Shown here: positions 1 through 7,510 of the stretch, one piece after another
Layout of the letters: each line of letters opens with the position of its first letter
Numbering within the stretch: position 1 is the first letter of the stretch
From: Peribacillus alkalitolerans
GTDB lineage: Bacteria; Bacillota; Bacilli; Bacillales; DSM-1321
Length of the DNA stretch: 64,000 bases
NCBI RefSeq assembly: GCF_010882125.1
Contig: NZ_JAAGVZ010000013.1
Span: 45,383 to 109,382 of the forward strand
Direction of reading: 5' to 3'
The notes under the pieces: generated by a model
Seen by the model: only the letters and a program-made list of their open reading frames with translations
The model's database searches: none
Told to the model about the DNA's origin: nothing
Position numbers and translations under genes: made by a program

Positions 1-1
1 T

Positions 2-1075
2 TCAGGCATTGCCGAGGAAATAGATTCGGAAATGTTCCGTTATCCACTAGGTGTAGTTGGTGGAATCACACCTTATAATTTCCCGATGATGGTTCCTCTT
101 TGGATGTTCCCATTAGCAATTGCTTGCGGTAACACGTTTGTTTTGAAACCTTCAGAACGTACACCAATCCTTGCTAATAAATTAGCGGAGCTTTTTACAA
201 AGGCAGGAGCACCAGCAGGGGTCTTGAATGTTGTTCATGGAGCACATGATGTGGTGAATGGACTGCTCGAACATGAAAACATTGCAGCGATATCCTTTGT
301 AGGTTCTCAACCGGTTGCCAAATATGTCTATGAGAGAGCTGCGGTTACTGGAAAAAGGGTACAGGCACTATCTGGTGCCAAAAACCACCATGTTGTCATG
401 CCAGATGCTGACATGAGCAAAGCAGTTGAGCATATCGTCACTTCAGCTTATGGAAGTGCAGGTCAACGATGCATGGCTTGTAGCGCTGTCATAGTGGTAG
501 GTGATAACAATGATTTTGTAGAAGCGCTTCGGAAAAAAGCGGACCAATTAATCATTGGTAATGGGATGGATAAGGAAGTATTACTGACTCCTGTCATTCG
601 TAAAGACCATCGTGAAAAAGCACTGGGCTATATCCAAAAAGGTCTCGAAGAAGGTGCGACGTTAATCAGGGATGGCCGTAAGGAAATGGATGAAATGACG
701 GAAGGAAACTTCCTAGGACCAACCATTTTTGACCACGTCACCCCTGATATGACCATCGCCAAGGATGAAATTTTCGCACCAGTATTAAGCCTATTACGAG
801 CTGTTGACTTAGATGAAGGTCTTGAGTTCATCAGAAAGTCGAGGTTTGGTAATGGTGCTACCATTTATACAAAAGATGCAAAGGCAGTCCGTCAATTCCG
901 TGAAGAGGCAGATGCGGGAATGTTAGGTGTAAATATTGGTGTTCCTGCTACGATGGCTTTCTTCCCGTTTTCAGGATGGAAGGATTCTTTCTACGGTGAT
1001 TTACATGTTAACGGAAAAGACGGCATTAACTTCTATACAAGAAAGAAAATGATTACATCACGTTACGATTTTTAA
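2..1075 (+). CDS. mmsA: CoA-acylating methylmalonate-semialdehyde dehydrogenase, 5' end outside window
   Basis: The frame is open to the left edge, so the N-terminus is missing. The visible 358 residues belong to the aldehyde dehydrogenase superfamily. They show the [20 protein letters not shown] segment typical of MmsA/IolA enzymes, the NAD-binding stretch [10 protein letters not shown], and the nucleophile Cys in GQRCMACS. This family oxidises malonate or methylmalonate semialdehyde to acetyl- or propionyl-CoA with NAD and CoA. The next gene starts 17 bases downstream and encodes an omega-amino-acid transaminase, so the pair probably degrades beta-alanine or similar amino acids through malonate semialdehyde (inference). 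An inositol-pathway role (IolA) is less likely because no iol gene is adjacent, but the left flank is not visible. Confidence 0.88.
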   Translation, partial: SGIAEEIDSEMFRYPLGVVGGITPYNFPMMVPLWMFPLAIACGNTFVLKPSERTPILANKLAELFTKAGAPAGVLNVVHGAHDVVNGLLEHENIAAISFVGSQPVAKYVYERAAVTGKRVQALSGAKNHHVVMPDADMSKAVEHIVTSAYGSAGQRCMACSAVIVVGDNNDFVEALRKKADQLIIGNGMDKEVLLTPVIRKDHREKALGYIQKGLEEGATLIRDGRKEMDEMTEGNFLGPTIFDHVTPDMTIAKDEIFAPVLSLLRAVDLDEGLEFIRKSRFGNGATIYTKDAKAVRQFREEADAGMLGVNIGVPATMAFFPFSGWKDSFYGDLHVNGKDGINFYTRKKMITSRYDF

Positions 1076-1092
1076 TTGATAGGAGGGTGGAC

Positions 1093-2451
1093 ATGAGTAA
1101 ACTAGATCAAAAACCAGACCTGTTAGCCAACGATGAAAAGTATGTTTGGCATTCGATGAAACCCTATAGCCCAAACAATACCTTAGTTGCCACAAAGGCT
1201 GAAGGGTCATGGATTACAGATAGTGATGGCAAGCGCTATATCGATGCCATGGCAGGATTATGGTGTGTAAACGTGGGCTATGGAAGAGAAGAACTTGCTC
1301 AGGCAGCTTATGAGCAGTTAAAAGAAATGGCTTATTTTCCACTGACACAAAGTCATGTGCCTGCAGTCCAATTGGCAGAAAAGCTAAATGAAATGCTTGG
1401 TGGAGACTATGTGATATTCTTCTCCAATAGTGGGTCTGAAGCAAACGAAGCGGCATTTAAGATTGCTCGCCAATATCACCAGCAGCGTGGAGAATATAAC
1501 CGTTATAAATTTGTTTCCAGGTACCGTGCCTACCATGGTAACTCAATGGGAGCACTAGCTGCGACAGGTCAAGCTCAACGAAAGTATAAATATGAACCAC
1601 TTGCACCTGGGTTTATCCATGTAGCACCACCAGACAGCTATCGAGATGGTGACGAACATGTTATGAATCCTCATGAATTAAAGTCAGTACAAGAAATCGA
1701 TCGGGTCATGACATGGGAACTGAGCGAGACGATTGCAGCGATGATCATGGAACCGATCATCACAGGTGGTGGAGTCCTCGTACCAAATGAACAGTATATG
1801 AAAGGTGTCAAAGAGGTTTGTGAAAAACATGGAGCTTTACTGATCGTTGATGAAGTTATTTGTGGTTTCGGAAGAACTGGAGAAGCATTTGGATTCATGA
1901 ATTACGGAGTTAAACCTGATATCATCACGATGGCAAAAGGCATCACCAGTGCGTATTTGCCACTTTCAGCAACAGCAGTGAAAAGAGAAATTTATGAAGC
2001 CTTTAATGGATCGGATGAGTATGAATTTTTCCGCCATGTTAATACGTTTGGTGGGAATCCGGCTGCCTGTGCATTGGCATTGAAAAATCTCGAAATTATG
2101 GAAAAAGAAAATCTGTTCCAACGATCCCGTGAATTAGGTGAAAAAGTTATCAATGAATTAAAAAATAAACTCCAAGCCCATCCATTTGTCGGTGATGTAA
2201 GAGGGAAAGGCTTGTTAGTGGGTATAGAGTTAGTAAGTGATAAACGCACTAAAGAGCCACTTGATGGTGCAAAAGTCAACGGAGTGATAGCCACTTGTAA
2301 ACAAAATGGCGTCATTATAGGGAAGAACGGGATGACAGTAGCTGGATATAATAATGTCCTAACATTATCTCCACCTTTGAATATTGAAGAGAAGGATTTA
2401 GATTTTGTCCTAAATACGCTCATAGGTGCCTTAGATCAAATTAAATCATAG
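1093..2451 (+). CDS. Class III (omega-amino-acid:pyruvate type) aminotransferase
   Basis: A 452-residue PLP enzyme of fold type I, class III. Visible hallmarks are the glycine loop SNSGSEANEAAFK, the IVDEVICGFGRTG segment carrying the Asp that contacts the pyridine nitrogen, and the lysine in TMAKGITSAYLPL expected to form the Schiff base. ATG at 1093 is preferred over an in-frame GTG at 1087 because AGGAGGG lies at 1081-1087, which places the GTG inside the ribosome site. The gene follows the semialdehyde dehydrogenase closely and both end at one terminator, so they are probably one operon. Family members move amino groups from beta-alanine, GABA or polyamines to pyruvate. The exact substrate cannot be read from the sequence. 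Confidence 0.87.
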   Translation: MSKLDQKPDLLANDEKYVWHSMKPYSPNNTLVATKAEGSWITDSDGKRYIDAMAGLWCVNVGYGREELAQAAYEQLKEMAYFPLTQSHVPAVQLAEKLNEMLGGDYVIFFSNSGSEANEAAFKIARQYHQQRGEYNRYKFVSRYRAYHGNSMGALAATGQAQRKYKYEPLAPGFIHVAPPDSYRDGDEHVMNPHELKSVQEIDRVMTWELSETIAAMIMEPIITGGGVLVPNEQYMKGVKEVCEKHGALLIVDEVICGFGRTGEAFGFMNYGVKPDIITMAKGITSAYLPLSATAVKREIYEAFNGSDEYEFFRHVNTFGGNPAACALALKNLEIMEKENLFQRSRELGEKVINELKNKLQAHPFVGDVRGKGLLVGIELVSDKRTKEPLDGAKVNGVIATCKQNGVIIGKNGMTVAGYNNVLTLSPPLNIEEKDLDFVLNTLIGALDQIKS

Positions 2452-2460
2452 GAATGAATA

Positions 2461-2515
2461 ATAACCCGGATAATGGACATTTTTAAATAATGGTCCGTCG
2501 TTCGGGTTATTTTTA
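2461..2515 (+). terminator. Rho-independent terminator after aminotransferase
   Basis: Arms ATAACCCGGA and TTCGGGTTAT pair with one G-U, extended by an inner TGGAC/GGTCC pairing, and are followed by a T-run. Confidence 0.8.
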
Positions 2516-2541
2516 TAATAGGTAATTTGAATATAAAATAA

Positions 2542-2591
2542 ATCTTGAATTCGAGATAATAGGCATGCTATAATTATCTCGAAGTTGAGAT
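2542..2591 (+). promoter_or_regulatory. Promoter with two MhqR-like palindromic operators
   Basis: Two similar 16-bp imperfect palindromes lie 18 bases apart: ATCTTGAATTCGAGAT at 2542-2557 and ATCTCGAAGTTGAGAT at 2576-2591. A sigma-A promoter is interleaved: TTGAAT (2545-2550) inside the first box, an 18-base spacer, and TATAAT (2569-2574) with an upstream TG just before the second box. From memory, the MhqR repressor site of B. subtilis mhq/azoR2 genes is an inverted repeat of the form ATCTCGAA-TTCGAGAT, and the two downstream genes are mhq homologues. Bound repressor would cover both the -35 element and the start point. The repressor gene itself is not in the window. Confidence 0.75.
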
Positions 2592-2635
2592 ATTAATTAA
2601 AATAATTTTTTAAAAAACAAGAAAGGCGTGATTTT

Positions 2636-3622
2636 ATGACGACTCTAAAAGCTTTAAAGGGACAGCATCACGTTTCAGCCATTACTGCAAATGCCAAGAA
2701 AAATTATGAATTTTATACAAAAGTATTAGGACTAAGACTAGTTAAAAAAACAGTGAACCAAGATAACACTTCGGTTTATCATTTATTTTTTGCTGATGAA
2801 AGAGGAAACCCTGGAACAGATTTAACATTCTTTGAAATACCTCATGCTGGAAACACTTATTATGGTGCAAATAGTATTTCAACTACATCTTTACGTGTGC
2901 CGAAAGACTCTTCTTTACAATATTGGAAGAAGCGTTTTGAGGAATTTAATGTAGAACACGACGAAATCTCTAACGTCACGGGTCGTGCCACATTAGCTTT
3001 CAGAGATTTTGAAGGCCAAAGACTAACCCTTGTATCTGATGAAAATAATGTGGGGGTTGCAGGTGGGAAACCATGGGATAAAAGCCCGGTTGAGTTAGAG
3101 CATGCAATCGTCGGACTTGGTCCTGTTACCTTAACGGTCCAAAATATATCAGTACTTTCAAATGTATTAAAAGACGTTTTGGGCTATCGCGAAAAAGGGA
3201 AGTATGATGCTGAAGGACACGAAGTGTTGGTATTCGAAACAGGTGAGGGAGGTACAGGAGCGGAAGTCCATGTAGTATCAAGAACTGATCTACCTGTTGA
3301 ACGTCCTGGACGTGGAAGTGTTCACCATGTCGCATTCCGAGTGGAAGATCAAGAAGAGCTCATGAAATGGGCGAGCTATTTAAAAGAGTTACGAATTCCA
3401 AACTCTGGATTTGTAGAAAGATACTATTTCAAATCGCTGTATTTCCGTGAGCCAAACGGAATATTATTCGAACTTGCAACGGATGGTCCAGGTTTTGAAG
3501 GGGACGAACCATTTGAGACATTAGGTGAAAACTTATCCTTACCACCTTATTTTGAAGGTCAAAGAAAAGAAATAGAAGCAAAGTTAAAACCATTAGACAC
3601 TAAAGAAGTAGGTAGGGAATAA
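2636..3622 (+). CDS. Ring-cleaving dioxygenase, MhqO/MhqE/MhqA family
   Basis: A 328-residue protein with two vicinal-oxygen-chelate (glyoxalase/extradiol dioxygenase) modules, residues about 8-150 and 155-290. Likely metal ligands are the His of GQHHVSAIT near the N-terminus, the His of GSVHHVAFRVED in the second module and the Glu of ILFELATDGPG. The family includes the hydroquinone-responsive dioxygenases of B. subtilis (MhqA, MhqE, MhqO), thought to open the ring of methylhydroquinone-like compounds. The gene sits two bases ahead of an mhqD homologue, the order of the B. subtilis mhqED operon, and is preceded by MhqR-like operators. I cannot say which of the three paralogues it matches best. 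A GAAAGG ribosome site lies nine bases before the ATG. Confidence 0.85.
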   Translation: MTTLKALKGQHHVSAITANAKKNYEFYTKVLGLRLVKKTVNQDNTSVYHLFFADERGNPGTDLTFFEIPHAGNTYYGANSISTTSLRVPKDSSLQYWKKRFEEFNVEHDEISNVTGRATLAFRDFEGQRLTLVSDENNVGVAGGKPWDKSPVELEHAIVGLGPVTLTVQNISVLSNVLKDVLGYREKGKYDAEGHEVLVFETGEGGTGAEVHVVSRTDLPVERPGRGSVHHVAFRVEDQEELMKWASYLKELRIPNSGFVERYYFKSLYFREPNGILFELATDGPGFEGDEPFETLGENLSLPPYFEGQRKEIEAKLKPLDTKEVGRE

Positions 3623-3624
3623 GT

Positions 3625-4236
3625 ATGAAGCATACATTCATCCAAGGCTCAGATGAAAAATTACCTACACTGCTCCTATTGCATGGTACAGGCGGAAATG
3701 AAGAAGACTTAATTCCATTGGCAAATATGATTGCGCCTGGTGCTTCGATTCTTGGAGTAAGAGGGAACGTATTAGAAAACGGCATGCCTCGTTTTTTCCG
3801 AAGATTGGCTGAAGGTGTATTTGATGAAAAAGATTTAGTGTTCCGTACAAAGGAATTACACGACACAATTTCTGATTTAGCTTCTCAATATAACATTGAC
3901 CGTAAAAATATCGTAGCCATAGGATATTCAAATGGGGCGAACATTGCAGCAAGTATGTTTTATCACTATAGTAATGTTCTGGCTGGAGCCATTTTGCTCC
4001 ACGCCATGGTCCCACTAAGAGGAATGGACTTACCAAACCTCTCAGATACGCCAATCTTCATTGGAGCAGGAAAGAGAGATCCATTAATACCGGCGGCAGA
4101 AACGAAGGAACTGTCAGACGAACTCCAAAATGCTGGTGCAGAAGTTACAGAATATTGGACAGAAGGCGGCCACGAACTCAGAAGAGACGAAGTGGAGCAA
4201 GCAAAAACTTGGTTTGATAATAGATTTCGGAAATAA
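3625..4236 (+). CDS. mhqD: Hydroquinone-responsive alpha/beta hydrolase MhqD
   Basis: A 203-residue alpha/beta hydrolase of the carboxylesterase/phospholipase type. It has the oxyanion-hole motif LLLHGTGGNEEDL, the nucleophile Ser in AIGYSNGANIAAS, the acid Asp in IFIGAGKRDPLIP and the catalytic His in EGGHELRRDE. The strong match to the MhqD pattern (GVRGNVLENGMPRFFRRL) makes the family call firm. In B. subtilis mhqD is co-induced with the dioxygenase by quinones and confers quinone resistance. Here it starts two bases after the dioxygenase stop, consistent with translational coupling. The operon ends in a perfect hairpin just after the stop codon. Confidence 0.88.
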   Translation: MKHTFIQGSDEKLPTLLLLHGTGGNEEDLIPLANMIAPGASILGVRGNVLENGMPRFFRRLAEGVFDEKDLVFRTKELHDTISDLASQYNIDRKNIVAIGYSNGANIAASMFYHYSNVLAGAILLHAMVPLRGMDLPNLSDTPIFIGAGKRDPLIPAAETKELSDELQNAGAEVTEYWTEGGHELRRDEVEQAKTWFDNRFRK

Positions 4237-4240
4237 ATGA

Positions 4241-4286
4241 TAAGGGTGCCATCACTTTGGATAGTGATGGCACCCTTATTGATTTT
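4241..4286 (+). terminator. Terminator after mhqD
   Basis: Perfect 16-bp arms TAAGGGTGCCATCACT and AGTGATGGCACCCTTA with a 6-base loop, followed by a short T-rich stretch. Confidence 0.75.
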
Positions 4287-4293
4287 GGATTTT

Positions 4294-4396
4294 GGCAATC
4301 GAATGTAAATTTCGTGTTTTCGAAAGTGTTTTTTGAAAATCGAATGTATTTTTGCAGTTTCGAATGTATTTTTTGATAAACGAAAGTATTTTTGAA
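4294..4396. repeat. Short degenerate tandem repeat, CGAATGTATTTTT family
   Basis: Five consecutive units of the form TCGAAWGTATTTTTT, each 16-24 bases apart, fill the convergent intergenic space between mhqD and the next gene. The same motif in the opposite orientation recurs at about 37888-37980. No coding sense is apparent. Confidence 0.6.
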
Positions 4397-4417
4397 TGAT
4401 CTTTTTTTACTTCTTCA

Positions 4418-4963
4418 CTAAATCTCCATTTTTGCCCCATATCCTCTAGGTTGCTGTTTATTAATCTGTTCAATCACCTGAAATTCTGTAAATACATCTT
4501 CTAACAAAATAGATGGCAGGTCTAGAACAGGTAAGTCTTGAGATAAAAGAGCTTCAACAAGCGCATTGATAAATTCCTGTTTTTCGCCTGATTCCATATT
4601 TTGAATGGCATTAAGGGTAAATGGTTCATTTTCAATGATAAATTGGTGAATGGACTCGATAAATTCCTGATCAAGGATTTCTAGGTATTGTAAAAGCAGG
4701 ATTGCTGCTCGTTTTGGTTGTTTGATTTTGAATGAAAACGTAGACTCTGACAGTCCGATGGTAAAGACTTTTACCTCTTCAGAAACTGAATCATAGGTGA
4801 CTTGGATTTTATATAAAAGTTCATTTCTCTTCCATGGATTATACATGATTCCTTTAGTTGTATATTGAATGCCTTCATAGTCCCCTTGATGTTCGAGAGT
4901 AAATGCCATACCTTGGATTCGATTTTTCAGCTGATTAACACATTCATTTTTGAGTTTCTCCAT
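4418..4963 (-). CDS. Uncharacterised 181-residue protein
   Basis: I do not recognise this protein. It is hydrophilic, with no signal peptide or membrane segment, and looks mixed alpha/beta: an N-terminal part (residues 1-85) rich in beta-type alternation with a TTKGIMYNPW segment, and a C-terminal part (86-181) that is probably helical and acidic (LLQYLEILDQEFIESIHQF). A GAGGAG site lies 13 bases before the ATG, which is long. No homologous neighbour gives context: it is convergent with the mhq operon and divergent from the DUF6944-type gene. Codon use looks like that of its neighbours, so I regard it as a real gene. Confidence 0.6.
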   Translation of the reverse strand: MEKLKNECVNQLKNRIQGMAFTLEHQGDYEGIQYTTKGIMYNPWKRNELLYKIQVTYDSVSEEVKVFTIGLSESTFSFKIKQPKRAAILLLQYLEILDQEFIESIHQFIIENEPFTLNAIQNMESGEKQEFINALVEALLSQDLPVLDLPSILLEDVFTEFQVIEQINKQQPRGYGAKMEI

Positions 4964-5144
4964 TACCAGATATCCGCTCCTCTTTAGAAAAAACTATTCA
5001 TTTATTCTTATTCATCCTAAATCGTAAACTAGACTTTTTCAAAGAAAACACTTGGATTAAAAATATTTTTTATTCAATTTATAATGTATATTTTCCATCC
5101 TCCGAATAAAATAACATATCCTATTGTAAAAGAGTGGAATGAAT

Positions 5145-5747
5145 ATGACCGAAAAGGGAGAGGACTTAATACTTGCTGGAGCAATAATCGTTGCTATAGG
5201 TACCATTCTTACTGCTGTCGGACAAACAAAAGAAACCATTTTTAAGGATAGGAATGGTTTAAGCCTTGTTTCAAAAGGGAATGGAGTGGAAGCTTTCGGC
5301 AATGTTCTTCAAGCGATAGGTAGGTCCAAAAGTGATAATCCTGAAAAAATAGGCATAAAGGGTAGTTGGATTCAAGCTGTCGGAAATTCAACAAACTCTC
5401 TTGCATCGGAGACAGAACTGAATGATTCAGGTCCAGAATCCATCAGGATAAATGCTTTAGGAAGTGGGGTCCAAGCTCTTGGTGCAAAATTAGAAGCCAT
5501 TGCTGTTGGTGAAAATGAAAAAAAACAATTAAAAAACCTTGAAGTCACTGGTCTTGAATTAATTTCAATAGGAGCATTTTTAGATGCAATAGGAAATTTA
5601 TTTTTATTAAGGCAATTGGATGAAAAAGGTGATTTTATTTCCCTGATTGGGAGTTGGACGCAGGTAATTGGTGCATCCATTGGAGTGTTTGTAGCTACAT
5701 ATGTTGAAGAGGTTGAATTTGAAAAAAAGGATTTTTGGCATACATAA
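5145..5747 (+). CDS. DUF6944-type repetitive protein
   Basis: About 200 residues made of repeated amphipathic hydrophobic segments with a G-x(3)-x-A-[IV/L/F]-G signature: GAIIVAIGTILTAVGQ, GNGVEAFGNVLQAIG, GSWIQAVGN, GSGVQALGAKLEAIA, GAFLDAIGN and GSWTQVIGASIGV. Repeats are spaced about 30 residues. The pattern matches what I recall as the DUF6944 family of Bacillus proteins, whose function is unknown. The glycine/alanine periodicity suggests helices that pack tightly in or on a membrane, or self-assembly (inference). ATG at 5145 is preferred to ATG 5139 because GAGTGG ends seven bases before it. The following lipoprotein gene begins 38 bases later, so they may be cotranscribed. Confidence 0.7.
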   Translation: MTEKGEDLILAGAIIVAIGTILTAVGQTKETIFKDRNGLSLVSKGNGVEAFGNVLQAIGRSKSDNPEKIGIKGSWIQAVGNSTNSLASETELNDSGPESIRINALGSGVQALGAKLEAIAVGENEKKQLKNLEVTGLELISIGAFLDAIGNLFLLRQLDEKGDFISLIGSWTQVIGASIGVFVATYVEEVEFEKKDFWHT

Positions 5748-5785
5748 AGAATGTATGTAAAGTGAATGAAATGGAGGGCGTAAAA

Positions 5786-6232
5786 TTGAAACGAACTTTA
5801 TCCATCGTGACATTATTTATTTTCATGATGCTTTCAGGCTGTGGTCTGTTAGAGGGAGTAAATGACACACTAAATTATGTAAATGATGCTACTAGCTATG
5901 TGCAAAATTTAAATGATGCAGCTCAGGAATTACCAGGTCTGGCCGAACAGGCAGTCAAAGATACAGCAGCTTTATCGCAGTTAGATACGAAACTTGAACA
6001 ATTAAAAACAGATATTAATACGTTTAATGAATTAAACCCACCATCGATTGCTGATGGTCTCCATGAAAAAATAGTTTCCCAAAATGAAAAACTTGAAAGC
6101 TCGATTGACGATTTTCATCAACAAGTGAAAAAAGGGAATGTTACTTTGCAGGGATTCCAAAACTCGGAAATCATGACAACCATAAATGAAATCACCAAGC
6201 TTCAAGACCAAATCCAACAGTTAGGAAATTAA
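5786..6232 (+). CDS. DUF6376-type lipoprotein
   Basis: A 148-residue predicted lipoprotein. I choose TTG at 5786 because GGAGGG (5773-5778) lies seven bases upstream and the product then starts with a compact signal peptide (MKRTLSIVTLFIFMML) ending in the lipobox LSGC. Any longer frame start would bury the signal. The mature protein is largely alpha-helical (DTLNYVNDATSYVQNLNDAA, later KLEQLKTDINTFNEL) with conserved NPPSIADGLHEKIVS, matching the DUF6376 family of Bacillus lipoproteins with no known function. The next gene starts two bases after its stop codon. Confidence 0.8.
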   Translation: MKRTLSIVTLFIFMMLSGCGLLEGVNDTLNYVNDATSYVQNLNDAAQELPGLAEQAVKDTAALSQLDTKLEQLKTDINTFNELNPPSIADGLHEKIVSQNEKLESSIDDFHQQVKKGNVTLQGFQNSEIMTTINEITKLQDQIQQLGN

Positions 6233-6233
6233 T

Positions 6234-6779
6234 ATGGAATTATTCCAAAAAGAGAAAATAAGAGTTCGAACATTAGAAAACCATGATAATGTTTTAATCG
6301 CAAAATGGCTTACCGATCCAAACGTCCTTCAGTTTTATGAAGGAAGAGATCGCCCACAAACTCAAGAATTAGTAAATGAAAAATTTTACAATCGAGAAGA
6401 GGATGAGGTCGGGTGTATTGTAGAGTTCGATGGAGAACCGATAGGTTACATTCAATTTTATCCACTAGATCAAGATGCTCGAAAGCTTTATGGATATGAC
6501 AAAAGTGAAGTGATATTCGGTACGGACCAATTTATTGGCGAAGTGGAATATTGGAATCAAGGTATCGGGAAGCTGTTAGTCCAATCTATGGTGCAATATT
6601 TGTTGGATCAACATGGTGCAGAAAAGATCGTAATGGATCCACAAGCTTGGAATGAAAGGGCAATCCGTTGTTATGAGAAAAGTGGTTTCAAAAAGATCAA
6701 ATTCCTTCCAAAACACGAATACCACGAGGGTGAATATCGAGATTGTTGGTTGATTGAATATAATCATTTATGCACCTAA
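6234..6779 (+). CDS. GNAT-family N-acetyltransferase
   Basis: A 181-residue protein resembling the aminoglycoside 6'-N-acetyltransferase-like branch of GNAT enzymes. The segment EVEYWNQGIGKLLVQSM supplies the acetyl-CoA pyrophosphate loop (N-Q-G-I-G-K), and MDPQAWNERAIRCYEKSGFKK is the characteristic C-terminal part of the fold. Similar proteins are often annotated as AacA4/AAC(6') relatives, but substrate and any resistance role cannot be inferred here. It starts two bases after the lipoprotein stop, so it is probably cotranscribed. Its stop codon lies inside a small terminator hairpin. Confidence 0.82.
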   Translation: MELFQKEKIRVRTLENHDNVLIAKWLTDPNVLQFYEGRDRPQTQELVNEKFYNREEDEVGCIVEFDGEPIGYIQFYPLDQDARKLYGYDKSEVIFGTDQFIGEVEYWNQGIGKLLVQSMVQYLLDQHGAEKIVMDPQAWNERAIRCYEKSGFKKIKFLPKHEYHEGEYRDCWLIEYNHLCT

Positions 6780-6796
6780 ATAAAGGTGCTTTTTTT
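6772..6796 (+). terminator. Terminator overlapping GNAT stop codon
   Basis: GCACCT and AGGTGC arms followed by seven T. The left arm contains the last codons of the GNAT gene. Confidence 0.75.
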
Positions 6797-6951
6797 CTGA
6801 GGGGAGTTAGAGCACTTAGGACTATTTATAAAGGGTGTTTCCTACCGACATTGCCTAGAAGCTTCAGTTTTTAATATTACAAAAAACTTCTTGAATTAAA
6901 GGGAAATAGGGCTTAGAGGGAAACAATCCTAAATATACTGAAATGAGTTAT

Positions 6952-6979
6952 GACCACCAAAGGCGTGGTCTTTTTTTTT
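6952..6979 (+). terminator. Orphan terminator-like hairpin
   Basis: GACCAC and GTGGTC arms, then a run of nine T. No gene is visible between this and the terminator at 6772, so it may end read-through or an unannotated short transcript. Confidence 0.5.
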
Positions 6980-7048
6980 GTGAAAAGTTGGCTTTCTTAG
7001 TATTAACACTTCCTATAAATTGCTGTTTACACTATGAATTCAGTAGCT

Positions 7049-7243
7049 TTAGAATGTATCAAAAATATTTTCTACCAATCTGCCTACTCCTCGTAATAAC
7101 CAGAAAATTATTCTGAAGGGTAGCAATAACAATTCAGGTATCCAGAACAGAACATCAAAAATTAAATCAAAAAACGTATAATGATCGCTATCTTTCTTAT
7201 ATTTTCTCATTTTCTGTTTCTTTTTAGTCCACCATTCACGCAT
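7049..7243 (-). CDS. Small basic membrane protein, 64 residues
   Basis: A very basic N-terminus (MREWWTKKKQKMRKYKKD) is followed by one long hydrophobic stretch containing FFDLIFDVLFWIPELLLLP and FRIIFWLLRGVGR, probably one or two membrane-embedded helices. A GAAAGGA ribosome site lies about a dozen bases upstream. The arrangement is familiar from short uncharacterised Bacillus proteins, but I do not know a function. The gene stands alone, divergent from the LysM-GH18 gene. Confidence 0.55.
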   Translation of the reverse strand: MREWWTKKKQKMRKYKKDSDHYTFFDLIFDVLFWIPELLLLPFRIIFWLLRGVGRLVENIFDTF

Positions 7244-7510
7244 TGTTTATTTCATATCCTTTCGTTGGTATTTATTTTTTTCTACGACTTAGCTGTAATT
7301 ACGTTGTACTTCCTTTAAAGTTTCATTAACGAGAGATGATTTATACACTCGTTACAGAACGAATATAATCATCAATCTAAAATTCTTTTAAGTAGTAGGA
7401 ATTTTTCCTCATTTGACCTTCCACAAAGCACCACTATGAATCTATGGATAAACGGGTGTAAAATAAACAAGTGAAAATATAACTAAAAATTAGAGTGGGA
7501 GACTAAAAAA

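Noticed and set aside
1992..2423. 143-residue minus-strand ORF inside the aminotransferase gene
   Set aside because: It is antisense to a firmly identified gene, without a ribosome site.
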